64,000 bases of DNA, from contig MU859096.1 in assembly GCA_033297205.1 (NCBI GenBank), positions 1 to 64,000 of the forward strand, read 5' to 3'. The position numbers and the translations under genes were made by a program. The DNA is from Pseudoneurospora amorphoporcata. Taxonomy: Eukaryota; Ascomycota; Sordariomycetes; Sordariales; Sordariaceae. Shown here in pieces: positions 10,654-22,171 of the stretch. Under the pieces are notes generated by a model that was not told where the DNA came from, did not search any database, and saw nothing but the letters and a program-made list of their open reading frames with translations. The stretch's first letter is position 1. The number at the start of each line of letters is the position of its first letter.

Positions 10654-13377
10654 ACTTCAGAGTGGATAAGGGGCGGTGGTGGTGGGTGAGGAAGGAAAAG
10701 GAGGAGGAGTGGTACCGTATGGATTCCACATTCATTAAATAAAAGAGGCAGATAGGGAATGGGAAATGGATGGCCTCGACGCTTTTGCTATGTACTATGA
10801 CAAGGGCGGACATATCTTATATTACCATACGTGGAAGAGGGTATGACTATGGTCAAATTACAAAATGGAGTAGTCATCTAAAAATACGCATGTTTGTTCG
10901 GTCCACTGATATTAATTCGCCCAGGCATTTTCATGTGTTCGATTGGAACTTTGATCTGCGTCATCTCTTCGCGAAGATTTCTGGTAACCACGGTTATACA
11001 TAGACATCATTTTGACACGAGGAACAACTACAGAGTTCAGTCGGATCTTGGAGTGTCCGCGATGATAGGATGTTGTTTGTCAGTCATGAAAGCCGCTCGA
11101 GCACCCCTACGGTGCAAAATCAACTTTACTGTACCAACAGCATGCCCCTGATTTCAGTCCAAATCTGTCACGACCGGCGAATGTCTGTTCCCGTCGGGTC
11201 GCCCAAGACCACGGACCCGGGGACCTGGGCTGCGTCATGGACTCGAGGACTTGGGAACTCGGGAAATAAGAGATGAAACAAGTGCGCTAAGAAGTTGTTT
11301 AATCAAACATGGGATGGAATCGGGACTGTAGGATAATACGGTCTCGACGGGATCACGTCTCTTGAGCTTTGATTTTTACATAATGCGCGTTGGATATAGA
11401 TAGTTAGAGAGAGGTAGTCTAGCTTTCAACTTTATTGGGTTCTCAGAAATCATAACAGATTAGGTGTCAGGAGATGTGCAAGATGGAATACCTAAACTTC
11501 GGGCATGTTGTTATCGTCATAGTGTTCTTGCTCTTTCCTTTTTTTTTCTTGGACCATCCGGTGATTGACGTCTTCTTTTCCTTTTTATGTTTTTTCCCTT
11601 TTGGTTTTTTTCTCTCTTGTCGTGTCTTGATCCTCCCACGGTACATAAATAAACTCAATGACGATCACAATCTTTTTGCTTTCTCACTGACGACCGGTCT
11701 CCGAATACTTGCAGTACCTACCTCCCTCAGCCCATCGGTCAACAAGTATGTTTGAGGGAATGTCATCAGAATGCAGGTACCAAGGAACGAACTTAGTCTG
11801 TGTGACACATACATGTGCAACATGTAGAGCCAAAAAAAAGTCTCAAAATCAGCGAGAAGAAGACAGTTTGGCCTGGGATGGTAACTGTGACGACAGGAAT
11901 TATTCGTTCTTCCGATCACATACCGAAGTCATTAACTGATTGGGTCCTTCCATGGATAACTGTTCCTGTCTGAGTCTCTTAATCCCTTGCTCCTTCCCCA
12001 TTTTCTTTTCTTTTCTTAAGCTAGTACATTTTGAAATCGATATTTTCTGTCCCTTTCGCAACCCCCGAGGAAGAAGCGAGCGACGAGAACTGAGTGTCTA
12101 CAATGAATGAGAGGGTAGGTACGTACCTTTTACCCGACCGGCAAAAAAATCAAAAGTTTCTCATCAGTCCATGTTTATGTCTTGGTCTAGCTCGTCTCTC
12201 CTTGCATAAACCACCAAGAGATGGCTTCGCTACCAACCATAAACCGTTAACTTGTTGCTGGTGAACAGGTTCTGAGAAGTTGTCTAGAGTGTTATGAATA
12301 TGAGGAGGTTTAACGACTGTGTGATATGAATGCATAAGAGATCGTCGCCTGTTAGTCTCGCCAACAGGAACATTCAGAATGATCGTGAATGCACAAATGC
12401 AATACTACCCACCTAACCATACTTGACTTTGCGGCGTCCCCGCCAACATAGCCGTTAACATTACCGTGATCTCCCCCCCCCCCCGAATTCCCAATTTATT
12501 GGTTCGAAACATTCTAAACGGCCCGTCACAGAACACGACAACTTTTATCCGGGAACTGAGCGATTTACTAAAGTACCAAGGAATGAAAATTTGGGTTGAA
12601 CTATGTTCATCAGTCGTATGGAATCGATACAGTGCCGAGGAATATCACGGTGTAAGATGTATGGTACGTCCGTACGCACTGACGTTTGGGTAGCTCTCAT
12701 GTGTTCGCTTCTATCTCTTCTCTCACTTTTATCCCGTGTCGCCTTTAAACATTCCCTTTCCGTCCCGTGTGTCGCTCGTCCGTGCGTCCCGTGTTATTCT
12801 AGAATGTCTCGTACGTAGTCGAGTACTCAGCCTCAACTTCCTTTCCCCTCCCGTCTTTCCGTCCGCGCTGTCAGGTTTGGGGAAAAAAGAAGGTTCGGTA
12901 AGAGCGGGAGAATCGAGACAACAAGCGGCTGGATGCATCTGAAATAGACATGTATGAAGTCACAGTATTAGATTCAAAGGGGTGGTGGGGGGTTCTTTTG
13001 GTCATGTTCAAACTTGGTCGTTGATGCTGTCGCCAGCTAGGATACTGTAACTTCAATTGTTAGAACCGTGAGGTTGATCCAGGGCCGCGATCGATGAACG
13101 TGCCGTGTAAAATTATAACCATGAAAAAAGGTAAACACCAAAACTCCTCGCCAGCTTTTGAAATGCTTAATGATACAAAGCCAAATACCCATTGGAACGC
13201 CTCGCAGTACTATGGCCATTGATGCATTCGAAAAAAAAAAAAAAAAAAAAAAGAAATGCAGTCGGTTTGCTGCTATGTGGTTCTCCCCTTTCCATCAACC
13301 TCTCGTAGAACCTATTAGTAAGGTATGTATTTAACAAAGATTTGTGGCGAGAGATTTTTGTTTTGGTTGTCCTTCTC
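10654..13377. other. intergenic; no supported gene
   Basis: The stretch between the acyltransferase stop and the end of the next (minus-strand) gene has no convincing coding frame. It contains pyrimidine-rich stretches and an A22 tract at 13231-13252 flanked by complementary TGCATT/AATGCA hexamers. Confidence 0.5.
13231..13252 (+). repeat. A22 mononucleotide tract
   Basis: Twenty-two consecutive A residues lie about 125 bases beyond the stop codon of the minus-strand gene. The hexamers TGCATT and AATGCA flank it as an inverted pair. Confidence 0.9.
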
Positions 13378-14887
13378 TTACGTCCGTCGAACCCGCTTCC
13401 AGATTCGCTTCATAACTCCCTTCTCCGAGATGGTGCTTGCCTGGTTTTCCAAGCTTTCATTGAGTATTGGTTCCCCGTAAAATATGCCCTTGTTTTCGAA
13501 TCCGCCCAAGGACATCGACTTGCGGGTATTTCGGTACACGGGCTTTTGTTGCCATCCGTAAATCTCGTTCTCATGCGCCCGCAAATCGGGACGTGTCAGC
13601 GTCATGCGCAGTGTCATTTCGCGAGAGTTTGCGGGCGCTTGAGCATATCCCCCAGCTCCCTCCGAAAATACGCCGCATGAGTCCCTCAGAAATGTTTGAT
13701 CACTCGACGTAGCGTGTTGAGGGTGGGGTCTGCTTTCGAATGCATGGGGTGTTTTGGGCGACTCAGGATCCGCAAGCGAGGGCTGATCGCTGTTGAGAGA
13801 AACATGCTCGTCGTCGTCATCAGCCAAGAAAGTTCCCATGGCCCAGGTATCTTCTCCTTTTGGCGTCGAGTGAACCTTCCTTCGGACATGACCGAGGTGC
13901 GTCTCCATAAACTCGGTACGGATTATAGGCCCTGCGCCATGCGCGTCCATGGAGGGGAAGCCAAACTCGATAGCCTCATCGAACTTCTGAGGAGAGGCAA
14001 GATAAACGCGTAGTTTCAGTCGAGCTTCAGGGTCTTGGTAATGGGCTGTAGATGGGTCGAAGACCGATTCATGTGGGCTGTGCTTTGGTGTGATGAGCGA
14101 TAGAGTACGCGGCTTCCGGGTTGTATGTCCGTCCGAGTTAGCAGCACTACCTGCCGAGGTAGTTGCTGGCGATCCAGTTACCACGGCGTTATGGCTTCCT
14201 GGTCTGCTTGTCGGGGTAGGCATGGATGATAGGCCGAATGGAAGCTTGGATACAGACATTTGCCTGCGGAAAGACGGTCGCGCTTGTTTTGGGGATGGAA
14301 GGCTGTCCCTCAGGTTGGCATGGTAATCGTCTAGGAAAAGACGCAAGTCCAGATCGTCTTCTTCGTCGAGCCATCGAAAACTATCATAAAACGACTGAGG
14401 TAGTTCTTCGCTGATGGGTTGCTCAGCACGGCTTTGAACACCGTCTCTGGGCTCCGAAGTAGTTTGCTGAGATGGATGCGGCCACATGAGACTCTCTCTA
14501 TTCACATTTGGGTGACCACTGATCCTCCTGTTCATCTTGTAAATAGCCTCGTCTGCTGCGTCCAGAATGACGCTGGCACGGAGACGCCTTGCAAGAGCAA
14601 CCTGCTCTTCCCGTGTTAACTCTTGTTGGCGCATATTGTCGACAGATGCCTGTGGTACTTCGAGAACAGGAGATGGCAGGCTCGATTCTCCTCCTAATGG
14701 TCCCCTCCCGTTACGACTGACAATCTGCTCTGAGCGGCTTTGTTGTTTATGACCCTTTTGGCGTTTGTAGTTGGATATGTCGTCGTAGTGTCGTGTGATA
14801 CCGTCGATGAGGTAAGACTCCCGGGCAAAGCGCAGCCGTTCGAGTGTAGAGAAGTACTGTAAGGTTTTCGTTTTTAGCGAGGGCTTC

Positions 14888-14920
<33 letters not shown>

Positions 14921-17090
14921 GAGAACGAAAACCATAAGGAAAGTTGATCAAGCCATCTAATATAACGTGTAGGGATCACCGGCATATGACGGGCAGTTTG
15001 GGAGCTTGAGCGGGAGGGACACGACGAAGCCGGTAAGGTGGCATGGGCAAGGGCGAGGAGTCCCTGAGCAACTTTGGCTAGCAGGCGTTGGACCTGCATG
15101 CTTGAGAGCCAAATGAAGCTACAAGTGCGCGGAAGTGAGTCGGAATAGGATCCCTGTCCAGGTACAAGACGCCCCGTGTTCACTGAACGAACGATTAAGA
15201 CGCTGCACCACCTTCTCTGCCGAACATTGCTCAATCCCGGCAAGCAGTGCTTTGAGGTTAAGCTGCTAAAGAGCCTATCCCACGGAGCCGACGCTTGCGT
15301 TGTTCGCTTCAGCATCCGGAGCAAGACCGATAGAGTATGAATCTGGGAAAGTACCGCCGTCATTGAAGGCAGTCTTGTTGGCCAAATCAAAACCAACTGA
15401 ACCGAGATTTGCCCTTGTTGACAGGCACTTGCTCATCAACCAATGCGGCATGAGAAGCCCCAAAGAAGCAAAATTGCAAGTGCTTACTGAGGCGCGAGAA
15501 GCGCTCATAGAAGAGCTGGACCACGCCATCCAGGCCCAGTAATATCGACTATTGGCGGGGGACGGTCATGCCATCGGTCTGCCAATTCTGCCAATCTCTG
15601 GGGTAGCTCGGATGGTTGCAACGCCTCGAGGCGCTAGCTCCCTAACTTTTCAGGGCCCCCGTTCTGCCGTGTTCCCCAATCACTAACGGGGCGGCTGTAA
15701 TGATCTGTGATGGTGGCGCGCGCGGGTGGGTGTCATCGCCAGACAGAAGCAAAGGCGAGGGGGCTTCCAATTGGATATGACTTGTATGAAATATGCAGGA
15801 TCTAGCACTTGCTGCAGGAACCAATAGCGGGAGGGGCCAGGCGAGAGAGGGGTGATGCCCAGAGAAAAAAAATATATCAATGAAACTGGGAAAGAGCTCG
15901 GCTCAAAACACCATGAACATCAAGTAGAAGTCTTCATGCCGGCATCAGATATAAAGTTGGGGATTCTTAAAACCCAAATTTAAAAATAAAATAAAATTTT
16001 GGGTACACACCTTGCGCTGTATTGCCAATGGCAGAGCCTCGAACTCTTCCCGGGTCATCTGGGGAACCGCGTTGGCCTGATTTTGTCGTGTCCCAATGCT
16101 GCTAGATCTGGAATGGGTAAATCGCTTGTGTGTCGTCGGCTTGGGGTCCGTGAAACCATGTCCTGGATACTCGAACGGCTGCTGCGGCTTGCCGTTATGG
16201 TCCACATGCTGATGATGGTGTCGTTTTGTCCACAGAGAGAAGAAGGGACTGGGAAGCCGGGCCAACTGTTCGCTGTGAGCCGAATGCGGCCGGCGCTGTC
16301 GCCGTTGAGCGATAGTTTTGGCAGCATAGTTAGGCCGGCCAGAGGGTCCCGAGGGTCCAGCCCCATCAGCCGAAGCCACAGCCGTAGGGTCAGGCATTAT
16401 GGCACCGTGTTTGATGCTCGAGATACCGCTGCTGTAAGTATCGAAATAATGGTGATATGTGCAAGGTTCGGAGGCGAGACTTGTTGTCGACGCTGAGGGA
16501 GACAAGTAGAATGAGCGGTAGACAGGACTCCTTGGAAGATCGACGTCAAGGTGAAATGGACCGAACTCGTCTAGGCCCAGGCTGGGTAGATGGCGTTCGC
16601 TACTGCCGCTATGGGGATATGAAGAGTCGTCGAGGAAAGTGCCGATGTTGGTGTTTTGGTCTTGCTTTGTGTTGGGGAGAAACCTGAAGGGAAGGTGGAA
16701 GGCAAAATCTCGCGGGCTCCTCTTGTCTATCGACAAAGGTGTCTGAGGAACGTACGTCCATGGTTCAACAAGGGGCTCATCGTCTAGCTGTTCTAGGCGC
16801 TGGCGAGCATGGTGATCTGGCGGAGTCGGTGTCGCTGCCCCAGCGAACGGGGTCGGATCCCCTGGCGGACAGCCAGAATACCCTGCCGGGCACCCTGCCT
16901 TTGGCTCCAGGAGAGACAGGGGCATGAAGAAGGTGCGGTCGACAGACATGTCATCGAGGTCCAGCAGGGCGTGAAGGGCACCAATGCCATTCGCAGGCAC
17001 GTGTGGCACATCTTGCTGGCCATCCGGCACCACGAAAGCGGTCGCGGAAATAGCGCCCTGAAACTCCCGCCCAACTGCAAGGCTGCCCAT
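13378..17090 (-). CDS. fungal protein of unknown function, two exons with a 1.15 kb intron
   Basis: Exon 1 runs 17090-16011 (360 codons) and exon 2 runs 14856-13378, giving about 852 residues. The junction is supported by a GTGTGT donor next to 16011, a TTACAG acceptor next to 14856 and phase 0. It also builds an uninterrupted helical motif, EEFEALPLAIQRK joined to YFSTLERLRFAR, which I recall as conserved in fungal proteins loosely labelled mucin-like. The rest is Ser/Pro/His-rich and probably disordered; no catalytic domain, signal peptide or membrane segment is visible. The intron (14857-16010) is more than ten times the usual length and carries an A28 tract and an antisense open frame. 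The strand and conserved core are well supported; the function is not known. Confidence 0.72.
14888..14915 (+). repeat. A28 mononucleotide tract inside an intron
   Basis: Twenty-eight A residues on the + strand read as a T tract in the pre-mRNA of the minus-strand gene, some 30 bases before the splice acceptor, so it may serve as an extreme polypyrimidine tract. Confidence 0.9.
15270..15542 (+). CDS. possible nested antisense exon or gene remnant
   Basis: An open frame on the + strand lies wholly inside the long intron of the minus-strand gene. It has no ATG in its first half, so if real it would be a terminal exon; a CAG acceptor candidate ends at 15310. The last 30 residues look helical and charged (SPKEAKLQVLTEAREALIEE) and end at a TAA. 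The opposite strand is also open over the same stretch, so chance is possible. No family is recognised. Confidence 0.22.
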   Translation, partial: RAYPTEPTLALFASASGARPIEYESGKVPPSLKAVLLAKSKPTEPRFALVDRHLLINQCGMRSPKEAKLQVLTEAREALIEELDHAIQAQ

Positions 17091-20000
17091 CTCGCTACCT
17101 CGCTACCACCCAGCCAGCTCAATCACGCTGCGAGCGTAGTAACCACCGCCAATTGAGCCTGGACAGCGTAGGACCGAGGCTGTGATTTAGTGTGATGGGT
17201 TATCCTGACGGCGGCACCTGATAAGACGTTGAAATGTTCCCCAACTCTTTCCACGTCCCCCGTTACTCCTGCAGGGTCCAGATCCCCTTTTTTCCGACCT
17301 TTTTAAGGTAGCTCTCTTAGCTTCTGTGTGGGCTGCTCCCAGTTTTAGGATCAAGGTGGGCTGCCAGGCCAAGAGGAAGCGAAACCGCAAACGGCAATCT
17401 CAGAATAGAAGAGGCTAGACAAGCAGAAGCCTCGAGATGAAATGGCTCGTCGTCACTCTTCTGGGTCGGTCGATGCCACTGTCGGCTTGTCCCCGGATCA
17501 GATAGCGCAAATGGACTCGGCACTCCGCAAAAAAATAATATAAAGGTACGAAAACAGTACACTCCAGCGAGTCCGGGTACGGGGAAATAGGCTGCTCGTC
17601 ACCGCGATCAGTCCAATTTGCTGGACTGGGCTTCTAACCGATGGTTCCGCTTATGTGTCGGTTCTGTCCGTTCAATGAGAGACGTTGTCGTCGTTGATCG
17701 TTGAAGACCGCGGCGAAGGTGAGGACAGTTGATGTTTCCTGATTGAAAGGACAATCGGCGCCTCAATACGGGATCCAGTGCTTGGAGACCGCTGAGTTGC
17801 TGCTATCAGTTGTGACAGATGCAGGTGACGGGAAGTCTCTCTGGCGCCGCAGTGGATGGCGGATGGCGGATGTGATGGGGGCGGATGCAAGGCGCTGTGT
17901 AGTGGCAGGCAGATCGCTTGTGGAGGACGTACTGGCGATAGTGGAGAAGATGGAGATCGCTTCAGGCTTCCGCTTGTAATTTGTTAATGGAGCAATATCG
18001 CATCCAATGATCCAACAACCGCCACGCTATTATCCGTACATACAAAGGCCGATATGTGATGGATGTGATTAGAGGCAATTGCGGTCGATGATCGTTTCCT
18101 CTTCAAGGGTCTTCTCGTTACCTATTGATCTGGACGGGAGTCGGGTTCTTGCTGAGGTCCCAGTCGTCCGCTTAACTCGGGTGCATGGAGAGAGCCACTG
18201 CGATTGTGGGTCTAGAATGATTGCGTGGAGGACGAAGAAGAAATGGAAAGATGGAAAGAACACTGAGAAATTGACCTCGTCCCGGATCCACCCTTCCTCT
18301 TTTGTCCAAGACTACTCGTCTCCAGATTCTCGTGTTCAAGTTCGAAACCGATGGGGGGATCATTACCCAAGGGGGTCTCAAAACGTAAATACCATACGGT
18401 GATCCGGTGCCAGAGGCAGTGTCAGGACCGAGCAACCAACAGAAATGAATGGCTGTTGGCGCGGTTTGGAAGGAGTTCGTCGACGACTCGAAGTTGAGCT
18501 CAGCTCGAGGAAGGAACTTAGGGCAAGGTATGCGGCGTGGGCGGAGTGTGTACACTCAGAGAGGCGGGCTGCGCACCTGCTGTATGCTGTATCAAATGCT
18601 GATTATATGTAGGCTGAGAAGTGAACCAATTATTTCCGGTTGATGTGGCCGACAATTGTTTGGGAGGGAAAGAACTTTGGACAGTCCAACACTGGAGATT
18701 TTGACTTCGACTTCGACTTTGTCTCCTTCCTTCGACCCAAGTCTCAAACCTCACTCTTCCGTTTCAAGCTGCAAGACAGATCGTGCCAGCAGATGCTCTG
18801 AACTTTAACAACATCCAGGTCGTCAATGCGCCTCCTCACCGTCTTCACCGTCTTCGCGCATGACGTCGTACGGTTTAGATCAACACGACGGTGACGCCCC
18901 AAAGTTGGTCCCTGAAACATTCCGACTTCTTCCACTTCAATTGACTAATGAAAGAGAGGCCAGTGGAAAGACACGGGTAGACACGCTCATTACAAGACGC
19001 AGACACTGTGGCCTCTGCTGTCCCTTCTCAAGCGGCTGCTCGCGATTCCAGAAACCGGCAATTTGGGTCCGTCCTCCTTCCTCCAGGCCAGTGAAAAGAG
19101 CATCTGACGAGTTGGCGCCGTCGCTGTTTGACATCTCATTCCGTTCCCGTTCGGTGGTTCCCGCCCGCAATCGGGTCTCTGCCCTAGCGTGCGATCTCGG
19201 GTGCCGCTGACAGATCGGGGGCTGCAAAATACGGGTTCAGCAAACCAGGAGGGCAGACCCAGGCTTCTCGGGCGCTGTCGTGTTTATCTCAAACAGATCG
19301 CTTGGGGGTGGCTGCAGCTGTTGTGACTTCCCTTCCCCTGGTTTCCTTCTCGCCATTTCCGCTGGTTGGTGCACAGATCAGGGTCCCTTGGTAACAGCCG
19401 CGAAGCGACCCTTCGAGGAGTCAGGGCACGACTTAACGAGCCGAATCGATAACACGCAACAAATCAACACACGATGACGGTGCAGTACGGAACCACAGAA
19501 CCAAGGGCAACGACACGTGGATTCTGATAGGGACGGAGAATGGTGACACGGCAGACGGACAAGAACGACAACCACATCGTTGGGTTACCCAGGCCCAACG
19601 TGTTCGACCTTTGTTGTCATTCAGTATGGCTTATCGACGTTCCTCTTTTCATGTCAACCATGGGACGAGACCAGCGGTGCCAGTAGCCTAGGTCTGGCGA
19701 CTTTAGGCTGAGATGTATATGGCATGCCCGTTTCAACTCTCAGCGCTATTTCCCGTCATTGGTTTCCGAATGATTATCGCCGTTGCATTACCGCCTTCAG
19801 AGATCCGGTACATCGCCTTCGAGAACTGAAGCACCATATCGGATACACTGGCTTGTCCATATCCCGGGCCCTTGCAGACCCGGCTGGCGGCCATAACAAG
19901 TTACACGAAGCCTGTGAGAGCATTCTCTTATTGAACAGAGCGGCGAACTTGGACTTCAAGGTCGCACCAATGCATCATTCAGATTGCCGGCCAAGTAGCA

Positions 20001-21102
20001 ATTTGTGGTTTGGTCGTACCAAACGGTTCAGTCATCGTCAATCACCCTATGCAAATTGAGGGGCCCCTGTTGACATGTTGACAATGTGGGCGATGTTTAG
20101 CTCTAATCTCTATATCGGACACATACAGATCAGCTCTCACGTCTGTCGAATTCGGATCAAGGCTTGCTTAACGGCGTGATCCAGAGCACAAAGCGAACAC
20201 AGCACCACAAGAGAGAGAAAGAGAGACAAGGAAGGGTCACCCTTCAGTCACGATCCCTTCTATTTTCCCAACTGATACCTCCATTCATGCTCAGACCAGG
20301 CAAGCCCAATTGTCAGCATTGCCAACAAAGATGGAGTTTGCATAGTGTTCATACCTGCTTCAAATCACTGGCAGTCTGTTCGCCTGGCTGATGGGAGAAG
20401 TTATGCGAGCGGCTCCTTTCGTAAACGCCGGTCCTCGCAAAGGCTCACCGGAATCGTCTTTTTTGCGCCAATAGACCGCCAAAGTTCTTGCTTCCAAATG
20501 GCTTGGGACGTGCTGTCTCTCGAACAGGGTTTACGAAACCCTTGTTTGCTGAGATAATCGAAACCGGGAGCATTATGATGATAACAACATCGTCGACGAA
20601 ATACCTTGTGACCTCCGTCGGAAGACAGGACAGGGCACAGCGACGGAGCAGTTGGATCATTCTATCGTTTGGGTACGACCAAAAAACTATCCCAACGTCA
20701 GTTCCATAGATGAACATCAGCATATACCTCCCATCTTTGACTTCTGCCAGGGCCTGTATCAAGAAACGGCCGAATCTCGAGGAACAGCAGCATACATGTC
20801 TTCCCACTGGTGTGGTCCGCGTATGAATGGCAGCTTTAGGAAACCAGAACGCCGAGGCACAGTCATCTCCTTGTTTGCTACTCGTCAGGGATACAAAATC
20901 TCCGCTGACTAGCGGTGGTGGGTAGCCTGAACGAGTGTATTGCCGCTTGAACACAAACATTAGACTGCATCATCGTCGAGCAATCACATTTCAGAGCAGC
21001 TTAAAAGGGACTTGCCGGCCGAAAGCCGTTGGTTCCAGATCACAATCGATATACTTACCCCGAATTAGCGAGGGGAGCAGTTTAAGCAAGTGGTTTGCTT
21101 TA
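17091..21102. other. long intergenic stretch without a supported gene
   Basis: Four kilobases hold only short overlapping frames on both strands, none with a recognisable domain or a convincing splice model. The longest, on the minus strand at 20445-20960, looks compositionally random. No RNA gene was recognised. Confidence 0.45.
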
Positions 21103-21329
21103 CGCACCACCCCTTTTAGCTTTTACGCACCTCGTTTTTACTCCACGCACCGCCTTCCAACACATTTAAGACTGTGATCACATCGACGCCAGTGCCGTTT
21201 GAACTTACAGCTACCATTTCAGAGTACTTATTGTTCCCTAGTACGACTTCAACCTTATTGTCAGAGCAATGCGCCTTTGAAAAGGTGTCCAAAACTTGAA
21301 GTGTCCGGTTGGGGCCTCAGCAACTTTGG

Positions 21330-21366
<37 letters not shown>

Positions 21367-21550
21367 TTTTAAAAGAAGGGTCCTTCAGTGGGGCATAAGA
21401 AATAGCTCCGAAGGTTACTCTCAAAGGAACCTATCGATTGGCTTTTGGCATCAGGTTTCAAGAATTTCGACGTTATGAACGTTGGTATATTTCTGGGAAG
21501 CCGGTGCGTGGAGTCAAACTGAGTTGCGCATAAAGAAAAGGGGTGGTGCG
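21103..21550. mobile_element. foldback or MITE-like element with inverted arms and an A35 core
   Basis: The left arm at 21103-21158 and the right arm at 21495-21550 are 56 bases each and inverted to one another. They share CGCACCACCCCTTTT at the outer end and ACTCCACGCACCG toward the inner end, with roughly 80 percent identity after one small gap. The 336-base interior holds no coding region but has an A tract at 21330-21364. Target-site duplications were not resolved. The arrangement fits a decayed non-autonomous DNA element; calling it mobile is inference from the arms. Confidence 0.5.
21330..21364 (+). repeat. A35 mononucleotide tract
   Basis: This is the longest homopolymer in the window, located between the arms of the inverted repeat. 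Its length is likely variable between strains and error-prone in assembly. Confidence 0.9.
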
Positions 21551-22171
21551 GGAAATGCTGCCTTAAGAAAAGATGAAAACGCTTACTGACAACCCCCATA
21601 AAGGAGCGACCGGTCATTGTGCAAGCATGAATAAGGCGCATTTGGTTTTAGTTTCAGAAGCAATGGGCTGCGGGTTGGGGATGGGGGTCATGGCAAACAA
21701 CCTCAAAGTTTTAGCTGGAATGGGACACCACGCGACATTACACCAAGGGCCTCTGAGCCGTTGAGTTTAAAACGACGACAGCTTCACATTGTCAGACACA
21801 CCATACCTCAGTCCCGTGAGCATACGTTACAATGTGCGCTACCATTCCGCTATCAAGGACTATTCCTCGAATTGCACGCTTGGATTCTACTAGCACATAT
21901 TTGTCTAGGTGTGATGGCTGCTGGGAACGCACAATATCCTCCAGCCACCATCCCAAAAATCGACGAATTCCTCCCTTCGGTTTATCAAGCTTCGATGCAA
22001 AAGCATACCCTCCATCACCTAGTCTCATCGATAACCCACGATGGACTGTGTCACCTGCAAGTTAGAAACCTCCGAACATGACGAGAAAGATCCGGCAACC
22101 TGTAGAAGCCATGATTTCAATACCTTACGCCATTTGCCCGCCCCATGAGTTATGACCAGTCAAGTCGCCCA

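Larger units (their letters stand above)
14857..16010 (-). other. unusually long intron (1154 bases)
   Basis: The intron of the minus-strand unknown gene has its donor GTGTGT (reading minus) at 16010-16005 and acceptor CAG at 14859-14857. Other coding introns here are about 52-125 bases, with one of 301. Near its 3' end lies an A28 tract on the + strand (a T tract in the transcript). An antisense open frame lies at 15270-15542. Confidence 0.7.

Noticed and set aside
20445..20960. 171-codon minus-strand frame
   Set aside because: Composition looks random, there is no recognisable motif, and overlapping + frames are equally open.
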